Shown here: one piece after another, positions 1-11,398 of the stretch
Numbering within the stretch: the first letter of the stretch is position 1
Layout: the number at the start of each line of letters is the position of its first letter
Assembly: GCA_016715425.1 (NCBI GenBank)
Contig: JADKAC010000002.1
Coordinates: 610,324-674,323 of the forward strand
Reading direction: 5' to 3'
DNA: 64,000 bases
Source of the DNA: Bacteroidota bacterium
GTDB taxonomy: Bacteria > Bacteroidota > Bacteroidia > Chitinophagales > BACL12
The notes under the pieces: model-generated
What the model saw: only the letters and a program-made list of their open reading frames with translations
Database searches by the model: none
What the model was told of the DNA's origin: nothing
Made by a program: the position numbers and the translations under genes

Positions 1-2325
1 AACGATCAAATACTTGCAACGATTCTATATATAAAATATCAGGTCCGTAAATAAAGAAGTGATCATTTTTTCCATCGCCATTTGGAGTAAATGCCGAAGG
101 AGCAAATATGGTTTCATCAGGATCATATGTTACATACACAGTAACATCATCAATTGCAATACATCCATTATCATCTGTTGATGTTACAAAATAATTTGTT
201 GTTTCAATTGGAAATACAAAAGTACCTGTACAATCCACACAATCAACTCCAATAGCAGGAGACCAAATTACACTGCCAGCAGGATATGCTTGCAGATAAA
301 CACTATCACCAATTATTAATGATTGATCTTCACCCGCATCTACCACATTTTCTGTAACAACAATAAATTGGTTATCTGTTGCTACACATCCATTCGAATC
401 TGTGTAGGTATAATTAATTGTATATGGACCACCCGTTCCTGCAACAGAAGGTGTAAAATATTCACCTGAAATTCCTTCACCACTTAACACACCACCTGCA
501 GGAGAAAATGTCAATTCTATTGGATCAGCTTCAAGACATAATTGTGTTGGAGAATTCAAACCTACTAATGGCAACGCATTTACAAAAGTGTTTTTATAAA
601 TAGTATTTGAGCAACCGGACCCATTTACAAAATCATATTCTATTGTATAAGGACCACCAACACCGGCAAATGCAGGATCGAAAATATTATCAGTAATACC
701 GGGTCCGCTGAAAGTACCTCCCGATGGTACAGGAAATAAAATTGAAGAAGAATCATTAATACAATACTCATCATCCAACCCTGAAAAATTTACTGCAGGT
801 AAAGGATTTACGTTTAAGGTAATACTTACTATACTATCGCAACCTGCAATTGATTCAAAAGTAAATTCATACACACCCGCCACTGAATCTACACTACCAT
901 CCGGCATTATAAAAGTATCGCCTTCGCAAATTGAAACGGAACCATAGGTTGTAGGAATTATATTAAAATTCAGATGTGTCGTAATTATGGAATCGCATCC
1001 GGAAATTGAAATAAAAGTTGATGTATAATCACCGGCATCAGAAACAATAACACCATCCGGCAAAGTATAAATATCACCTTCACAGATTATTGCAACAACG
1101 GTAGTTGAATAATTAGAATTTACTATAAGATTTGTGGTGATAATTGAATCGCAACCTTTCATTGAAATTAAATTGCTTATATATGTTCCGCTAATTGTTG
1201 CAGAACTTCCATCAGGTAAAGTATAAAGATCTCCTTCGCAAATAACTGTATCTACTATTGTTGCAAAAGATGAATTCACACCCAAATTAGTAGTGATAAT
1301 GGAATCGCAACCACTTACACTTACAAGATTAGAAAAATATGATCCCGCTATTGTTGCAGTAGCCCCATCAGGTAATAAGTAAACTTCTCCTTCGCAAATT
1401 ATTGTATCAATGAATGACTCATAAATTGTATTTACAATTAGGTTGGTCGTAATTATTGAATCACATCCGAATGCACTTGTTAATGTCGTTGTGTAAATTC
1501 CAGAAGTTGAAACAGAACTTCCATCAGGTAAAATATAATCTGCACCATCGCAAATTTCCGCATCAATAGTTGTGGTGTAACTTGAAATAATATTTAAGTT
1601 AGTTGTGATAATTGAATCACATCCGAATGCACTTGTTAATGTTGTTGAATAAATTCCACTTGTTGAAACAGAACTTCCATCAGGTAAAATATAATCTGCA
1701 CCATCGCAAATCTCCGCATCAACTGTTGTGGTATAACTTGAAATGATATTTAAGTTAGTGGTGATTATTGAATCACATCCAAATGCACTTGATAAAGTTG
1801 TTGTGTAAATTCCAGAAGTTGAAACAGAACTTCCATCAGGTAAAATATATTCTGCACCATCGCAAATTTCTGCATCAACTGTTGTGGTATAACTTGAAAT
1901 AATATTTAGGTTGGTGGTGATTATCGAATCACATCCAAATGCACTTGTTAAAGTAGTTGTATAAACTCCACTTGTTGAAACAGAACTTCCGTCTGGCAAA
2001 ATATATTCTGCGCCATCGCAAATCTCCGCATCAACTGTTGTGGTATAACTTGAAATGATATTTAAGTTAGTGGTGATAATTGAATCACATCCGGAAATTG
2101 AAGTAAGTGTTGTTGTGTAAACTCCACTTATCGAAACCGAACTTCCATCGGGTAAAATATATTCTGCACCATCGCAAATCTCTGCATCAATAGTTGTTGT
2201 GTATGCTGCAATGATATTTAAGTTAGTGGTGATGATTGAATCACATCCGAATGCACTTGTTAATGTCGTAGTGTATGTTCCCGCAATTGATGTTGTTGAT
2301 CCATCCGGTAAAATATAATCTGCAT
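1..2325 (-). CDS. Giant T9SS surface protein, C-terminal part with gliding-motility (CHU_C) domain, runs off left edge
   Basis: This is the C-terminal portion of the giant protein, out of frame with its upstream part because of the 8-bp insertion at about 2,327. From about 2,320 down to 834 it encodes ten further 52-residue repeats. About 780 bp of Ig-like modules follow (GGPYTINYTYTDSNGC, GGPYTIEYDF). The last residues in the window are FAPSAFTPNGDGKNDHFFIY then IESLQVFDR. That is the start of a CHU_C/TIGR04131-type domain, which directs T9SS export and cell-surface attachment. By comparison with the three CHU_C proteins at 31-39 kb, about 45-55 residues remain beyond the window, so the true stop lies roughly 150 bp to the left. 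Confidence 0.8.
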
Positions 2326-4188
2326 TTAATGGCCATCGCAAATTTCTGCATCAACGGTTGTGGAATAACTTGAAATAATATTTAAGTTGGTTGTAATAAT
2401 CGAATCACATCCGAATACACTTATTAATGTTGTTGAATAAATTCCTGCAATTGATGTTGTTGTTCCATCAGGTAAAATATAATCTGCACCATCACATATT
2501 TCCGCATCAATAGTTGTGGAATAACTTGAAATAATATTTAAGTTAGTGGTGATAATTGAATCACATCCGAATACACTTATTAATGTTGTTGAATAAATTC
2601 CTGCAATTGATGTTGTTGTTCCATCAGGTAAAATATAATCTGCACCATCACATATTTCCGCATCAACTGTTGTGGTATAACTTGAAATAATATTTAAGTT
2701 GGTTGTGATAATCGAATCACATCCGAATACACTTATTAATGTTGTTGAATAAATTCCTGCAATTGATGTTGTTGTTCCATCAGGTAAAATATAATCTGCA
2801 CCATCGCAAATCTCCGCATCAACTGTTGTGGAATAACTTGAAATAATATTTAAGTTGGTGGTGATGATTGAATCACATCCAAATGCACTTGTCAATGTCG
2901 TAGTGTATGTTCCCGCAATTGATGTTGTTGATCCATCAGGTAAAATATATTCTGCATCATCACATATTTCCGCATCAACTGTTGTGGTATAACTTGAAAT
3001 AATATTTAAGTTGGTGGTGATGATTGAATCACATCCGAATACACTTATTAATGTTGTTGAATAAATTCCTGCGATTGATGTTGTTGTTCCATCCGGTAAA
3101 ATATATTCCGCACCATCGCAAATCTCTGCATCAACAGTTGTGGTGTAACTTGAAATAATATTTAAGTTGGTGGTGATGATTGAATCACATCCTGATATTG
3201 AAGTAAGCGTTGTTGAATAAGTACCGCTTATAGAAACCAAACTTCCATCAGGTAAAATATATTCTGCGCCATCACATATCTCCGCATCAACGGTTGTAGT
3301 GTAACTTGAAATTATATTTAAGTTGGTGGTGATTATTGAATCACATCCGAATGCACTTGTTAATGTCGTAGTGTATGTTCCCGCAATTGATGTTGTTGAT
3401 CCATCAGGTAAAATATATTCTGCACCATCGCAAATTTCTGCATCAACGGTTGTGGAATAACTTGAAATAATATTTAAGTTGGTGGTGATAATTGAATCAC
3501 ATCCAAATGCACTTGTTAATGTCGTAGTGTATGTTCCCGCAATTGATGTTGTTGTTCCATCAGGTAAAATATAATCTGCGCCATCGCATATCTCCGCATC
3601 AATTGTTGTGGTATAACTTGAAATGATATTTAAGTTAGTTGTGATAATTGAATCACATCCGGAAATTGAAGTAAGTGTTGTTGTGTAAACTCCACTTGTT
3701 GAAACAGAACTTCCATCAGGCAAAATATATTCTGCACCATCGCAAATCTCCGCATCAATAGTTGTGGTATAACTTGAAATGATATTTAAGTTAGTGGTGA
3801 TAATGGAATCACATCCGGAAATTGAAGTAAGTGTTGTTGTGTAAACTCCACTTGTCGAAACAGAACTTCCATCCGGTAAAATATAATCTGCACCATCGCA
3901 AATTTCTGCATCAACTGTTGTTGTGTATGCTGCAATAATATTTAAGTTGGTGGTTATAATTGAATCACATCCAAATGCACTTGATAAAGTTGTTGTGTAA
4001 ATTCCAGAAGTTGAAACAGAACTTCCGTCAGGTAAAATATAATCTGCACCATCACAAATCTCCGCATCAACTGTCGTGGTATAACTTGAAATAATATTTA
4101 AGTTGGTTGTGATGATTGAATCACATCCGAATATTGAAGAGAGTGTTGTAGAATAAATCCTGTTGAGTCCACGGAATAATTCAAAATT
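2326..4188 (-). pseudogene. Giant repeat protein, internal fragment
   Basis: This segment encodes eleven to twelve nearly identical 52-residue repeats (CDSIITTNLNIISSY, AEICDGADYILPDG). It begins downstream of a garbled patch at about 4,140-4,200, where the unit is 18 bp short. It ends with a stop at 2,326 caused by an 8-bp insertion: the spacing between equivalent repeat landmarks is 164 bp (2,238 to 2,402) instead of 156. The ATG at 3,723 is simply the Met in one unit's MPDG motif and not a genuine start. It is part of the same giant gene. Confidence 0.65.
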
Positions 4189-5490
4189 CTACACATATCT
4201 CGCATCAATAGTTGTAGTATAACTTGAAATTATATTTAAGTTGGTGGTGATGATTGAATCACATCCGAATGCACTTGTTAATGTAGTTGAATAAACACCA
4301 CTTGTCGAAACCGAACTTCCATCAGGTAAAATATATTCTGCACCATCGCAAATTTCTGCATCAATAGTTGTTGTGTAACTTGATGGGGGGGTACCCTCGG
4401 TAAAAAATTCTGCACCATCGCAAATTTCTGCATCAACGGTTGTAGAATAACTTGAAATAATATTTAAGTTAGTTGTGATGATTGAATCACATCCGAATGC
4501 ACTTGTTAATGTTGTTGTGTATGTTCCCGCAATTGATGTTGTTGTTCCATCAGGTAAAATATAATCTGCACCATCACATATTTCCGCATCAATAGTTGTG
4601 GAATAACTTGAAATAATATTTAAGTTAGTTGTGATAATTGAATCACATCCGAATGCACTTGTTAATGTGGTGGTATAAACTCCCGCAGTTGATGTTGTTG
4701 TTCCATCAGGTAAAATATAATCTGCGCCATCACAAATCTCCGCATCAACTGTTGTGGTATAACTTGAAATAATATTTAAGTTGGTGGTGATGATTGAATC
4801 ACATCCAAATGCACTTGTCAATGTCGTAGTGTATGTTCCCGCAATTGATGTTGTTGATCCATCAGGTAAAATATATTCTGCATCATCACATATTTCCGCA
4901 TCAACTGTTGTGGTATAACTTGAAATAATATTTAAGTTGGTGGTGATGATTGAATCACATCCAAATGCACTTGTTAATGTCGTTGAATAAGTGCCGCTTG
5001 TTGAAACAGAAGTTCCATCAGGTAAAATATAATCTGCACCATCGCATATCTCCGCATCAACTGTTTCTGAATAAACAGGATTTACTAAAAGATTTGTTGT
5101 GATTATAGAATCGCAACCGTTGATAGAAATTAAATTGCTTACATAAATTCCGCTTGTTGTTTCCGAACTTCCATCGGGTAATAAATATGTTTCGCCATCG
5201 CAGATTGTTGCATCAACTGTTTCTGAATAAATTGGATGTACTAAAAGATTTGTGGTGATAATAGAATCGCATCCATTGATTGAAATTAAATTGCTTACAT
5301 AAATTCCAGTTGTTGATTCGGTTGTTCCATCAGGTAATAAATAAGTTTCGCCATCGCAGATTGTTGCATCAACTGTTTCTGAGTAAATTGGATTTATTAA
5401 AAGATTAGTTGTGATAATGGAATCGCAACCGTTGATAGAAATTAAATTGCTTAAATTAGTTGGAGTTGCTTTGTGGTCCTCAGGTAAAGT
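4189..5490 (-). pseudogene. Giant repeat protein, internal fragment spanning the repeat-subtype switch
   Basis: This open segment encodes about seven repeats in the same frame as the N-terminal part. At about 5,085 the repeat type changes from the NPIYSETVDA kind with VSNLISING to the IISSYTTTVDA kind with TLTSAFG. At about 4,385-4,400 one unit is interrupted by a run of seven G followed by TACCCTCGG, and 84 bp are missing relative to the period. The frame stays open there. It closes at 4,189 with a TAG created by loss of one G in the codons for Asp-Ala-Glu-Ile-Cys. Any start inside it, such as the TTG at 4,821, is an internal codon of the repeat. Confidence 0.6.
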
Positions 5491-5499
5491 ATGTTCCCC

Positions 5500-6290
5500 A
5501 TTTCTGCATCAACTGTTTCAGAATAAATCGGATGTACTAAAAGATTTGAGGTGATAATGGAATCGCATCCGGAAATACTTACAAGATTTGAAACATAAAT
5601 CCCACTTGTTGTTTCCGAACTTCCATCAGGTAATAAATAAGTTTCGCCATCGCAGATTGTTGCATCAACTGCTTCTGAGTAAATTGGATTTATTAAAAGA
5701 TTAGTTGTGATAATCGAATCGCAACCGTTGATAGAAATTAAATTGCTTACATAAACTCCGGATGTTGTTTCTGTTGATCCATCAGGTAATAAATAAGTTT
5801 CGCCTTCACAGATTTCTGCATCAACTGTTTCAGAATAAATCGGATGTACTAAAAGATTTGTGGTGATAGTAGAATCACAGCCATTGATAGAAATTAAATT
5901 GCTTACATAAATTCCAGTTGTTGATTCGGTTGATCCATCAGGTAATAAATAAGTTTCGCCTTCACAGATTTCTGCATCAACTGTTTCTGAATAAATTGGA
6001 TTTACAATTAAGTTGGTTGTAATGATCGAATCGCAACCGTTGATAGAAATTAAATTGCTTACATATATTCCAGTTGTTGATTCCGAACTTCCGTCGGGTA
6101 ATACATATGTTTCGCCATCGCAGATTGTTGCATCAACTGTTTCTGAATAAATTGGATGTACTAAAAGATTAGTTGTGATAATGGAATCACAACCGTTGAT
6201 AGAAATTAAATTGCTTACATATATTCCAGTTGTTGATTCCGAACTTCCGTCGGGTAATACATATGTTTCGCCATCGCAATTTAAATTGTT
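5500..6290 (-). pseudogene. Giant repeat protein, internal fragment between lesions
   Basis: This stretch encodes about five more 52-residue repeats of the N-terminal subtype (NPIYSETVDATICDGETY). It reads in a different frame from the upstream part because the repeat straddling about 6,278-6,295 is 11 bp short of the 156-bp period. It ends at another garbled spot at about 5,455-5,505, where the unit is 16 bp short. The two shifts together equal 27 bp, so the downstream frame returns to that of the N-terminal part. There is no start codon of its own. It is best read as part of one gene damaged by consensus errors rather than as an independent gene. Confidence 0.6.
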
Positions 6291-9200
6291 TGAAAATTGG
6301 ATTTATTAAAAGATTTGTAGTGATAATTGAATCGCATCCATTGATTGAAATTAAATTGCTTACATAAATTCCAGTTGTTGATTCGGTTGTTCCGTCAGGT
6401 AATAAATATGTTTCGCCTTCACAGATTTCTGCATCAACTGTTTCAGAATAAATTGGATGTACTAAAAGATTTGTGGTGATAATGGAATCGCAACCGTTGA
6501 TAGAAACTAAATTGCTTATATAAATTCCAGTTGTTGTTTCGGTTGATCCATCAGGCAAAGTATATGTTTCGCCATCGCAAATCTCTGCATCAACTGTTTC
6601 AGAATAAATCGGATTTACTAAAAGATTAGTTGTGATAATAGAATCGCAACCGTTGATAGAAATTAAATTGCTTATATAAATTCCACTTGTTGTTTCCGAA
6701 CTTCCATCAGGTAATAAATATGTTTCGCCTTCACAGATTTCTGCATCAATAGTTTCAGAATAAATTGGATGTACTAAAAGATTTGTGGTGATAATGGAAT
6801 CGCAACCATTGATAGAAATTAAATTGCTTACATAAATTCCAGTTGTTGTTTCGGTTGATCCATCAGGTAAAGTATATGTTTCGCCTTCGCAAATCTCTGC
6901 ATCAACTGTTTCAGAATAAATCGGATGGACTAAAAGATTAGTTGTGATAATAGAATCGCAACCGTTGATAGAAACTAAATTGCTTATATAAATTCCAGTT
7001 GTTGATTCGGTTGTTCCATCAGGTAATAAATAAGTTTCGCCATCGCAGATTGTTGCATCAACTGTTTCTGAGTAAATTGGATTTATTAAAAGATTAGTTG
7101 TGATAATAGAATCGCAACCATTGATTGAAATTAAATTGCTTATATAAATTCCAGTTGTTGATTCGGTTGTTCCATCAGGTAATAAATAAGTTTCGCCATC
7201 GCAGATTGTTGCATCAACTATTTCTGAATAAACAGGATTTACTAAAAGATTTGTTGTGATAGTAGAATCGCAACCATTGATTGAAATTAAATTGCTTACA
7301 TAAATTCCAGTTGTTGATTCGGTTGATCCATCAGGTAATAAATAAGTTTCACCTTCACAGATTTCTGCATCAATAGTTTCAGAATAAATCGGATGTACTA
7401 AAAGATTTGTGGTGATAGTAGAATCACAGCCATTGATAGAAATTAAATTGCTTACATAAATTCCAGTTGTTGTTTCGGTTGATCCGTCAGGTAATAAATA
7501 TGTTTCGCCTTCACAGATTGTTGCATCAACTGTTTCTGAGTAAATTGGATTTATTAAAAGATTTGTAGTGATAATAGAATCGCATCCATTGATTGAAATT
7601 AAATTGCTTACATAAATTCCGCTTGTTGTTTCGGTTGATCCATCAGGTAAAGTATATGTTTCGCCTTCGCAAATCTCTGCATCAATTGATGATGCATAAG
7701 AAGTGTTTACGGAAAGATTAGTAATAATGGTTGAATCACATCCTAAATCAGTTGATAATGTTACTGAATAAGTTCCGGCAGTTGTAACAATGCTTCCATC
7801 GGGCAATATATAATTTTCTCCCACACAAATTGTATCATCCAAAGCAGAAGCATAACTTGGATTGAAAGTTACATTACTAACAACAACACTATCACATCCG
7901 GTAATGGCAGTTAAAAAACTGGTGTATGAACCATTGGCATAAACAGTTGTGCCATCAGGTAAAACATAAATTTCACCATAGCACATTGTAATATCTTCCG
8001 ATAAATCGTAATTAGGATTAACTATTAAAGTAGTTTCAATGATTGAATCGCAACCTGATATGGAAGGAATGACGGTATTATATATCCCCGAAACATCTAC
8101 AGCAGAACCATCCGGCAATTCATAATAATCTTCTTCGCAAATTTCTGCATTTACATAATTTGTGCTTACCGGATTCACGGTTAAAAGTGTTGTAATAATA
8201 CTATCACAACCATTTATTGTAGAAAGCACTATCGGATAAGTGCCGGAAGAAAATACAGTTGTTGCATCAGGTAATATAAATCCTTCGCCATCACAAATTT
8301 CGATATCCACTAATGCAGAATACACCGGATTAATTGTGATAGTGGTAGTAATAATACTATCGCATCCATTGATAGTTAAAAATGCATCAGTATAAATTCC
8401 GGCTGCATTTACGATAGAACCGCCTGGTAATAAATAATTATCACCATCACATAATTCTACATCGTTTGCAATGCTATAACCTACATCTATTGTTACTACA
8501 AAATCTGCAGTTGCAGAAGCACAACCACCCGAGGCAGCAATAGAATTTGTGATAATATAAGTACCCGGTGTACTGCCATCTAAATCAATTTTTCCAGAGG
8601 CGGAATTAATAACTATTCCTGCAGGTGTTGCAATGAAATATCCGGAAGAAGCACCCGCTGCAAATATGGGTAATGGATCAATTTCATAACTGCAATATGT
8701 GGTAGAAGCATAACTAAAATCTGCCAACGGCGCATCTGTTATTGTAATTGTTTGAGTATCAATTTGAGGACAAACACCTAATGTTGTATAGGTAATTGTG
8801 TAGGTTCCAATTCCTGTTGTACTTAAATCTATTTCTCCTGTTGCGGTAGAAATAAAATCTACACCTACTCCACCAAAAATTCCCCCTGATAATCCTGTTA
8901 TTGTTGGAATAGGATCAGTAGCTGTTTCGCAAAATGTGGAAGAAGCATAGCTAAAGGATGCGTCATCGGATTCAACAATTGTAATGGAATAAGTATCACT
9001 TACATCCGGACAAGAAACGGTACCTGCAATAAAATTTGTAATGGTATATGTTCCGGGAGTAGATGCGCTTAAATCAATTTCTCCCGTACTTGAATTTATT
9101 ATTAATCCGGACGGAGTTGCACTCCAAACACCGGAAGTAGAACCCGGAGCTAAAACCGGAGTTGGGTCTGTTTCATCAGCACAAAATGGTGAACCGCTAT

Positions 9201-11046
9201 AAGTAAATGTAGCAAATGCTTCGGGTACAAAAGTTACTGTGGCAGTTTCAGTTGTAGAACATCCTGCAGTTTCTGTTACTGTTACACTATAGGTTGTTGT
9301 TGAAGTAGGTGATGCTGTAACAATGGAATCTGTTGTGGATGAAAGTCCTGTTGCCGGCGACCAAGAATAACTATCAATTGAATTTGTACATAAAAATGAA
9401 ATTGACCAATCCTTTAAAGTACCAGAAAGTCCTGCTTCATCATCATCCACTTTTAATTGCCAGTCTCCGTTTACAGCCGAGCCTGTTAAAACACTAAAGG
9501 GTTGTTCAGGTTTAAAGCTCCCCGTAAAGGGTGGTGTACCAGAAGTAATGGAAGGGACGCCTGTTACAACAAAACATGTATTTGTATAATTATCACCAGC
9601 TCCTCCATTATCTGTACTTAATTGAATAGATGTTCCGGAAGGCGCTATTAATGAAATATCCAAATCAGCATCATAAGTATGCAGAATATTCAAACAAACT
9701 TTATCGAGCATTGCAGGAGAAAAGGTAGAGGGCACAATTCCGCTTACTGTTATAGGTGAATATGTAATCGGACCTCCACCATCATGAATAGTATAATCTG
9801 TAAGATTTTGAAAAGTAGTTGCAGTGCAGTCACCGCTTGAAGGGCTTGCATCTACGGATAAAACTACAGAACCGCCAGCACAAATCTCACTTGTTGAGGG
9901 ATCAATAATTACAATTGGTCCGGTGGAAATTTCAATGGGAAATGTAGAGAATACCGAAGGACAAGTGGCTGTTGCAGGTATTGTATTCGTAATAGTATAA
10001 CTACCGGCAGTAGATGCACTTAAATCAATAACACCGGTTGAAGAATTAATAACAACGCCTGCTGGCGAAGATGTCCAGCTTCCTGATATTCCTCCGGGTA
10101 CAAGAATCGGAGAAGGATCCGGGTCAGATAAACAAAAGGGTGAGCTTGCATAAGAAAAACCGGAAAGGTCTTCATTCACTGTAACCGTAACATCTTCCGT
10201 CCAGGTAAATCCATCGCAATCGGTTAATGTAGCAGTATAAGTTGTGGTAGTAGTTGGTGTAACAGAGATAGAATCGCCAACCCCTATAATAGTTCCGCCG
10301 CTTGTCCATACAATACCCGTTGGTGTAAACTGCACTGATTCATCAGAGGTAACCCATGAAGTACTGTTTCTTCCAGGATAAGTATATGCAATGCTTCCTG
10401 TTAAATTGTGAACCCCCTCAGTAGCTGTTCCGCCAGCCCAACTAGGACAATTTGGTTTGTAAATCAGATGGTTTTTAATAATATTGGATGTTTCGTAAAT
10501 CACTATCTGAAATGATCCTTCCGTAGCAGTACAGGAAAACATGGGTACATCTTGCCAGCTTATAACTAATCTGCGATTCGGAGCAGTGCCATACGTTTTA
10601 TATTTTACACAGCCTGTACATAATCCAGTATGCCAATCTTGCCAAGGTCCCATTATACAATTTTTCGGAACAGAAGCAGAGGTACTTGGAATAGTGGCAG
10701 ATTCATAAGTAGAAGCTAAGGCCCCAGGACCACCGAAGCTGATCCAGCCATTTGAGCCGACATAAAACTTTGTAAATGTCTCATCAAAAAAGCAAAAGTC
10801 AAAACCAATGTCATATGGACCCTTGTAAGTATCATCCGTAAGCGATACTGTAGTTCCCGAATGTGTTTCACTTTCAAAAGGTATTGTGCCAAATTCATAG
10901 GCAGAAGTACCTGCGCTTGGTGAAGAATATACTTCCAATGGAATAGCATCAGAGGAACATATTACAGTATCAGAAGAAATTATTAATTGACTGAAACTGA
11001 AATAAGATGAAAAAAATAAAATAGTTGTAAGTAAACCTCTTTTCAT
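6187..11046 (-). CDS. Giant T9SS surface protein, N-terminal part (signal peptide, P domain, Ig-like modules, first tandem repeats)
   Basis: This is the intact N-terminal portion (1,619 codons) of a giant secreted protein whose reading continues, after lesions, to the left window edge. Residues 1-20 form a signal peptide ending FSFSQ. A globular region with aromatic-rich motifs follows. Around residues 410-545 lies a P/Homo B-type domain (DADLDISLIAPSGT, NGDWQLKVDDD), as found in proprotein convertases and many T9SS cargoes. About five Ig-like modules of roughly 85 residues flank it, each with a motif like STAGSYTITN. From about residue 880 the 52-residue Cys-Asp-Ser repeats begin. No catalytic domain was recognised, so an adhesin or surface-layer role is inferred. 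The last 35 residues are frameshifted repeat sequence, so the stop at 6187 is not the real end. The ATG is preceded by a long purine run resembling a Shine-Dalgarno site, which is unusual in this phylum. Confidence 0.85.
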   Translation of the reverse strand: MKRGLLTTILFFSSYFSFSQLIISSDTVICSSDAIPLEVYSSPSAGTSAYEFGTIPFESETHSGTTVSLTDDTYKGPYDIGFDFCFFDETFTKFYVGSNGWISFGGPGALASTYESATIPSTSASVPKNCIMGPWQDWHTGLCTGCVKYKTYGTAPNRRLVISWQDVPMFSCTATEGSFQIVIYETSNIIKNHLIYKPNCPSWAGGTATEGVHNLTGSIAYTYPGRNSTSWVTSDESVQFTPTGIVWTSGGTIIGVGDSISVTPTTTTTYTATLTDCDGFTWTEDVTVTVNEDLSGFSYASSPFCLSDPDPSPILVPGGISGSWTSSPAGVVINSSTGVIDLSASTAGSYTITNTIPATATCPSVFSTFPIEISTGPIVIIDPSTSEICAGGSVVLSVDASPSSGDCTATTFQNLTDYTIHDGGGPITYSPITVSGIVPSTFSPAMLDKVCLNILHTYDADLDISLIAPSGTSIQLSTDNGGAGDNYTNTCFVVTGVPSITSGTPPFTGSFKPEQPFSVLTGSAVNGDWQLKVDDDEAGLSGTLKDWSISFLCTNSIDSYSWSPATGLSSTTDSIVTASPTSTTTYSVTVTETAGCSTTETATVTFVPEAFATFTYSGSPFCADETDPTPVLAPGSTSGVWSATPSGLIINSSTGEIDLSASTPGTYTITNFIAGTVSCPDVSDTYSITIVESDDASFSYASSTFCETATDPIPTITGLSGGIFGGVGVDFISTATGEIDLSTTGIGTYTITYTTLGVCPQIDTQTITITDAPLADFSYASTTYCSYEIDPLPIFAAGASSGYFIATPAGIVINSASGKIDLDGSTPGTYIITNSIAASGGCASATADFVVTIDVGYSIANDVELCDGDNYLLPGGSIVNAAGIYTDAFLTINGCDSIITTTITINPVYSALVDIEICDGEGFILPDATTVFSSGTYPIVLSTINGCDSIITTLLTVNPVSTNYVNAEICEEDYYELPDGSAVDVSGIYNTVIPSISGCDSIIETTLIVNPNYDLSEDITMCYGEIYVLPDGTTVYANGSYTSFLTAITGCDSVVVSNVTFNPSYASALDDTICVGENYILPDGSIVTTAGTYSVTLSTDLGCDSTIITNLSVNTSYASSIDAEICEGETYTLPDGSTETTSGIYVSNLISINGCDSIITTNLLINPIYSETVDATICEGETYLLPDGSTETTTGIYVSNLISINGCDSTITTNLLVHPIYSETIDAEICEGETYLLPDGSTESTTGIYVSNLISINGCDSTITTNLLVNPVYSEIVDATICDGETYLLPDGTTESTTGIYISNLISINGCDSIITTNLLINPIYSETVDATICDGETYLLPDGTTESTTGIYISNLVSINGCDSIITTNLLVHPIYSETVDAEICEGETYTLPDGSTETTTGIYVSNLISINGCDSIITTNLLVHPIYSETIDAEICEGETYLLPDGSSETTSGIYISNLISINGCDSIITTNLLVNPIYSETVDAEICDGETYTLPDGSTETTTGIYISNLVSINGCDSIITTNLLVHPIYSETVDAEICEGETYLLPDGTTESTTGIYVSNLISINGCDSIITTNLLINPIFKQFKLRWRNICITRRKFGINNWNICKQFNFYQRL

Positions 11047-11050
11047 TCAA

Positions 11051-11060
11051 TCCCCCTCCT
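11051..11060 (-). promoter_or_regulatory. Strong Shine-Dalgarno-like purine run before the giant gene
   Basis: On the minus strand AGGAGGGGGA lies 4 bp before the ATG at 11,046. Most genes in this window have A/T-rich upstream sequence with no such motif, as is usual in Bacteroidota. The run either boosts initiation or is part of an upstream coding or leader element; a small open frame at 11,043-11,288 ends with a TGA overlapping this ATG. Confidence 0.4.
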
Positions 11061-11398
11061 AGGCACTTTATATCTCTGCACAAATAAATTTCTCTCAAAG
11101 GCTTTGGGTGTATCAGGTTGAAAATTTGGGTTGACAAAAAATTTAGAATAAATCGCAATTTGACACCATAAGTATATTTTACCTTTCGCTTTAATCTCCG
11201 GAGTTGAGGGAATCAAAAAATCCGTATTGCAAAAAAAGGCGGTGTGTGTAGTCCACGGAGAAACCTTAACATTATAAAAGTTTCTCATTTAGTAGTTCCA
11301 AAATTAATTCAGTGGCTAAGTTAAACTTTAATATTAAACAAGAACTATATTTACCAATAATTTAAAATGATTCTAAATTGATTGCCTTATTAGTAATG
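11061..11398. other. Intergenic leader of the giant gene
   Basis: This gap separates the giant gene from the DUF4837 gene, both on the minus strand. It presumably holds the giant gene's promoter and leader. It contains a possible 81-codon open frame (11,043-11,288) that I cannot support as a gene. I saw no TAnnTTTG match in it, and no clear terminator or known riboswitch. Confidence 0.4.

Larger units (their letters stand above)
834..8400 (-). repeat. Coding tandem repeat, 156-bp unit, about 49 copies
   Basis: The unit is 156 bp (52 residues). I tracked it by the codons for Cys-Asp-Ser and counted 49 landmarks between 8,357 and 834. Long stretches keep perfect 156-bp spacing, for example 13 units from 6,329 to 8,357, six from 4,484 to 5,420, eleven from 2,402 to 4,118 and nine from 834 to 2,238. 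Each unit has two Cys (CDS and EICDG) and an LPDG motif. The five to six units nearest the N-terminus and the last ones before the C-terminal domain are the most diverged, as expected if the centre expanded recently. Confidence 0.9.

Noticed and set aside
834..8400. CRISPR array
   Set aside because: The 156-bp repeats are in-frame coding units with no unique spacers between short repeats.
10716..10949. Open frame on the minus strand inside the giant gene's N-terminal region
   Set aside because: It overlaps the strongly coding signal-peptide and N-terminal frame and has low-quality composition, so it is a shadow.
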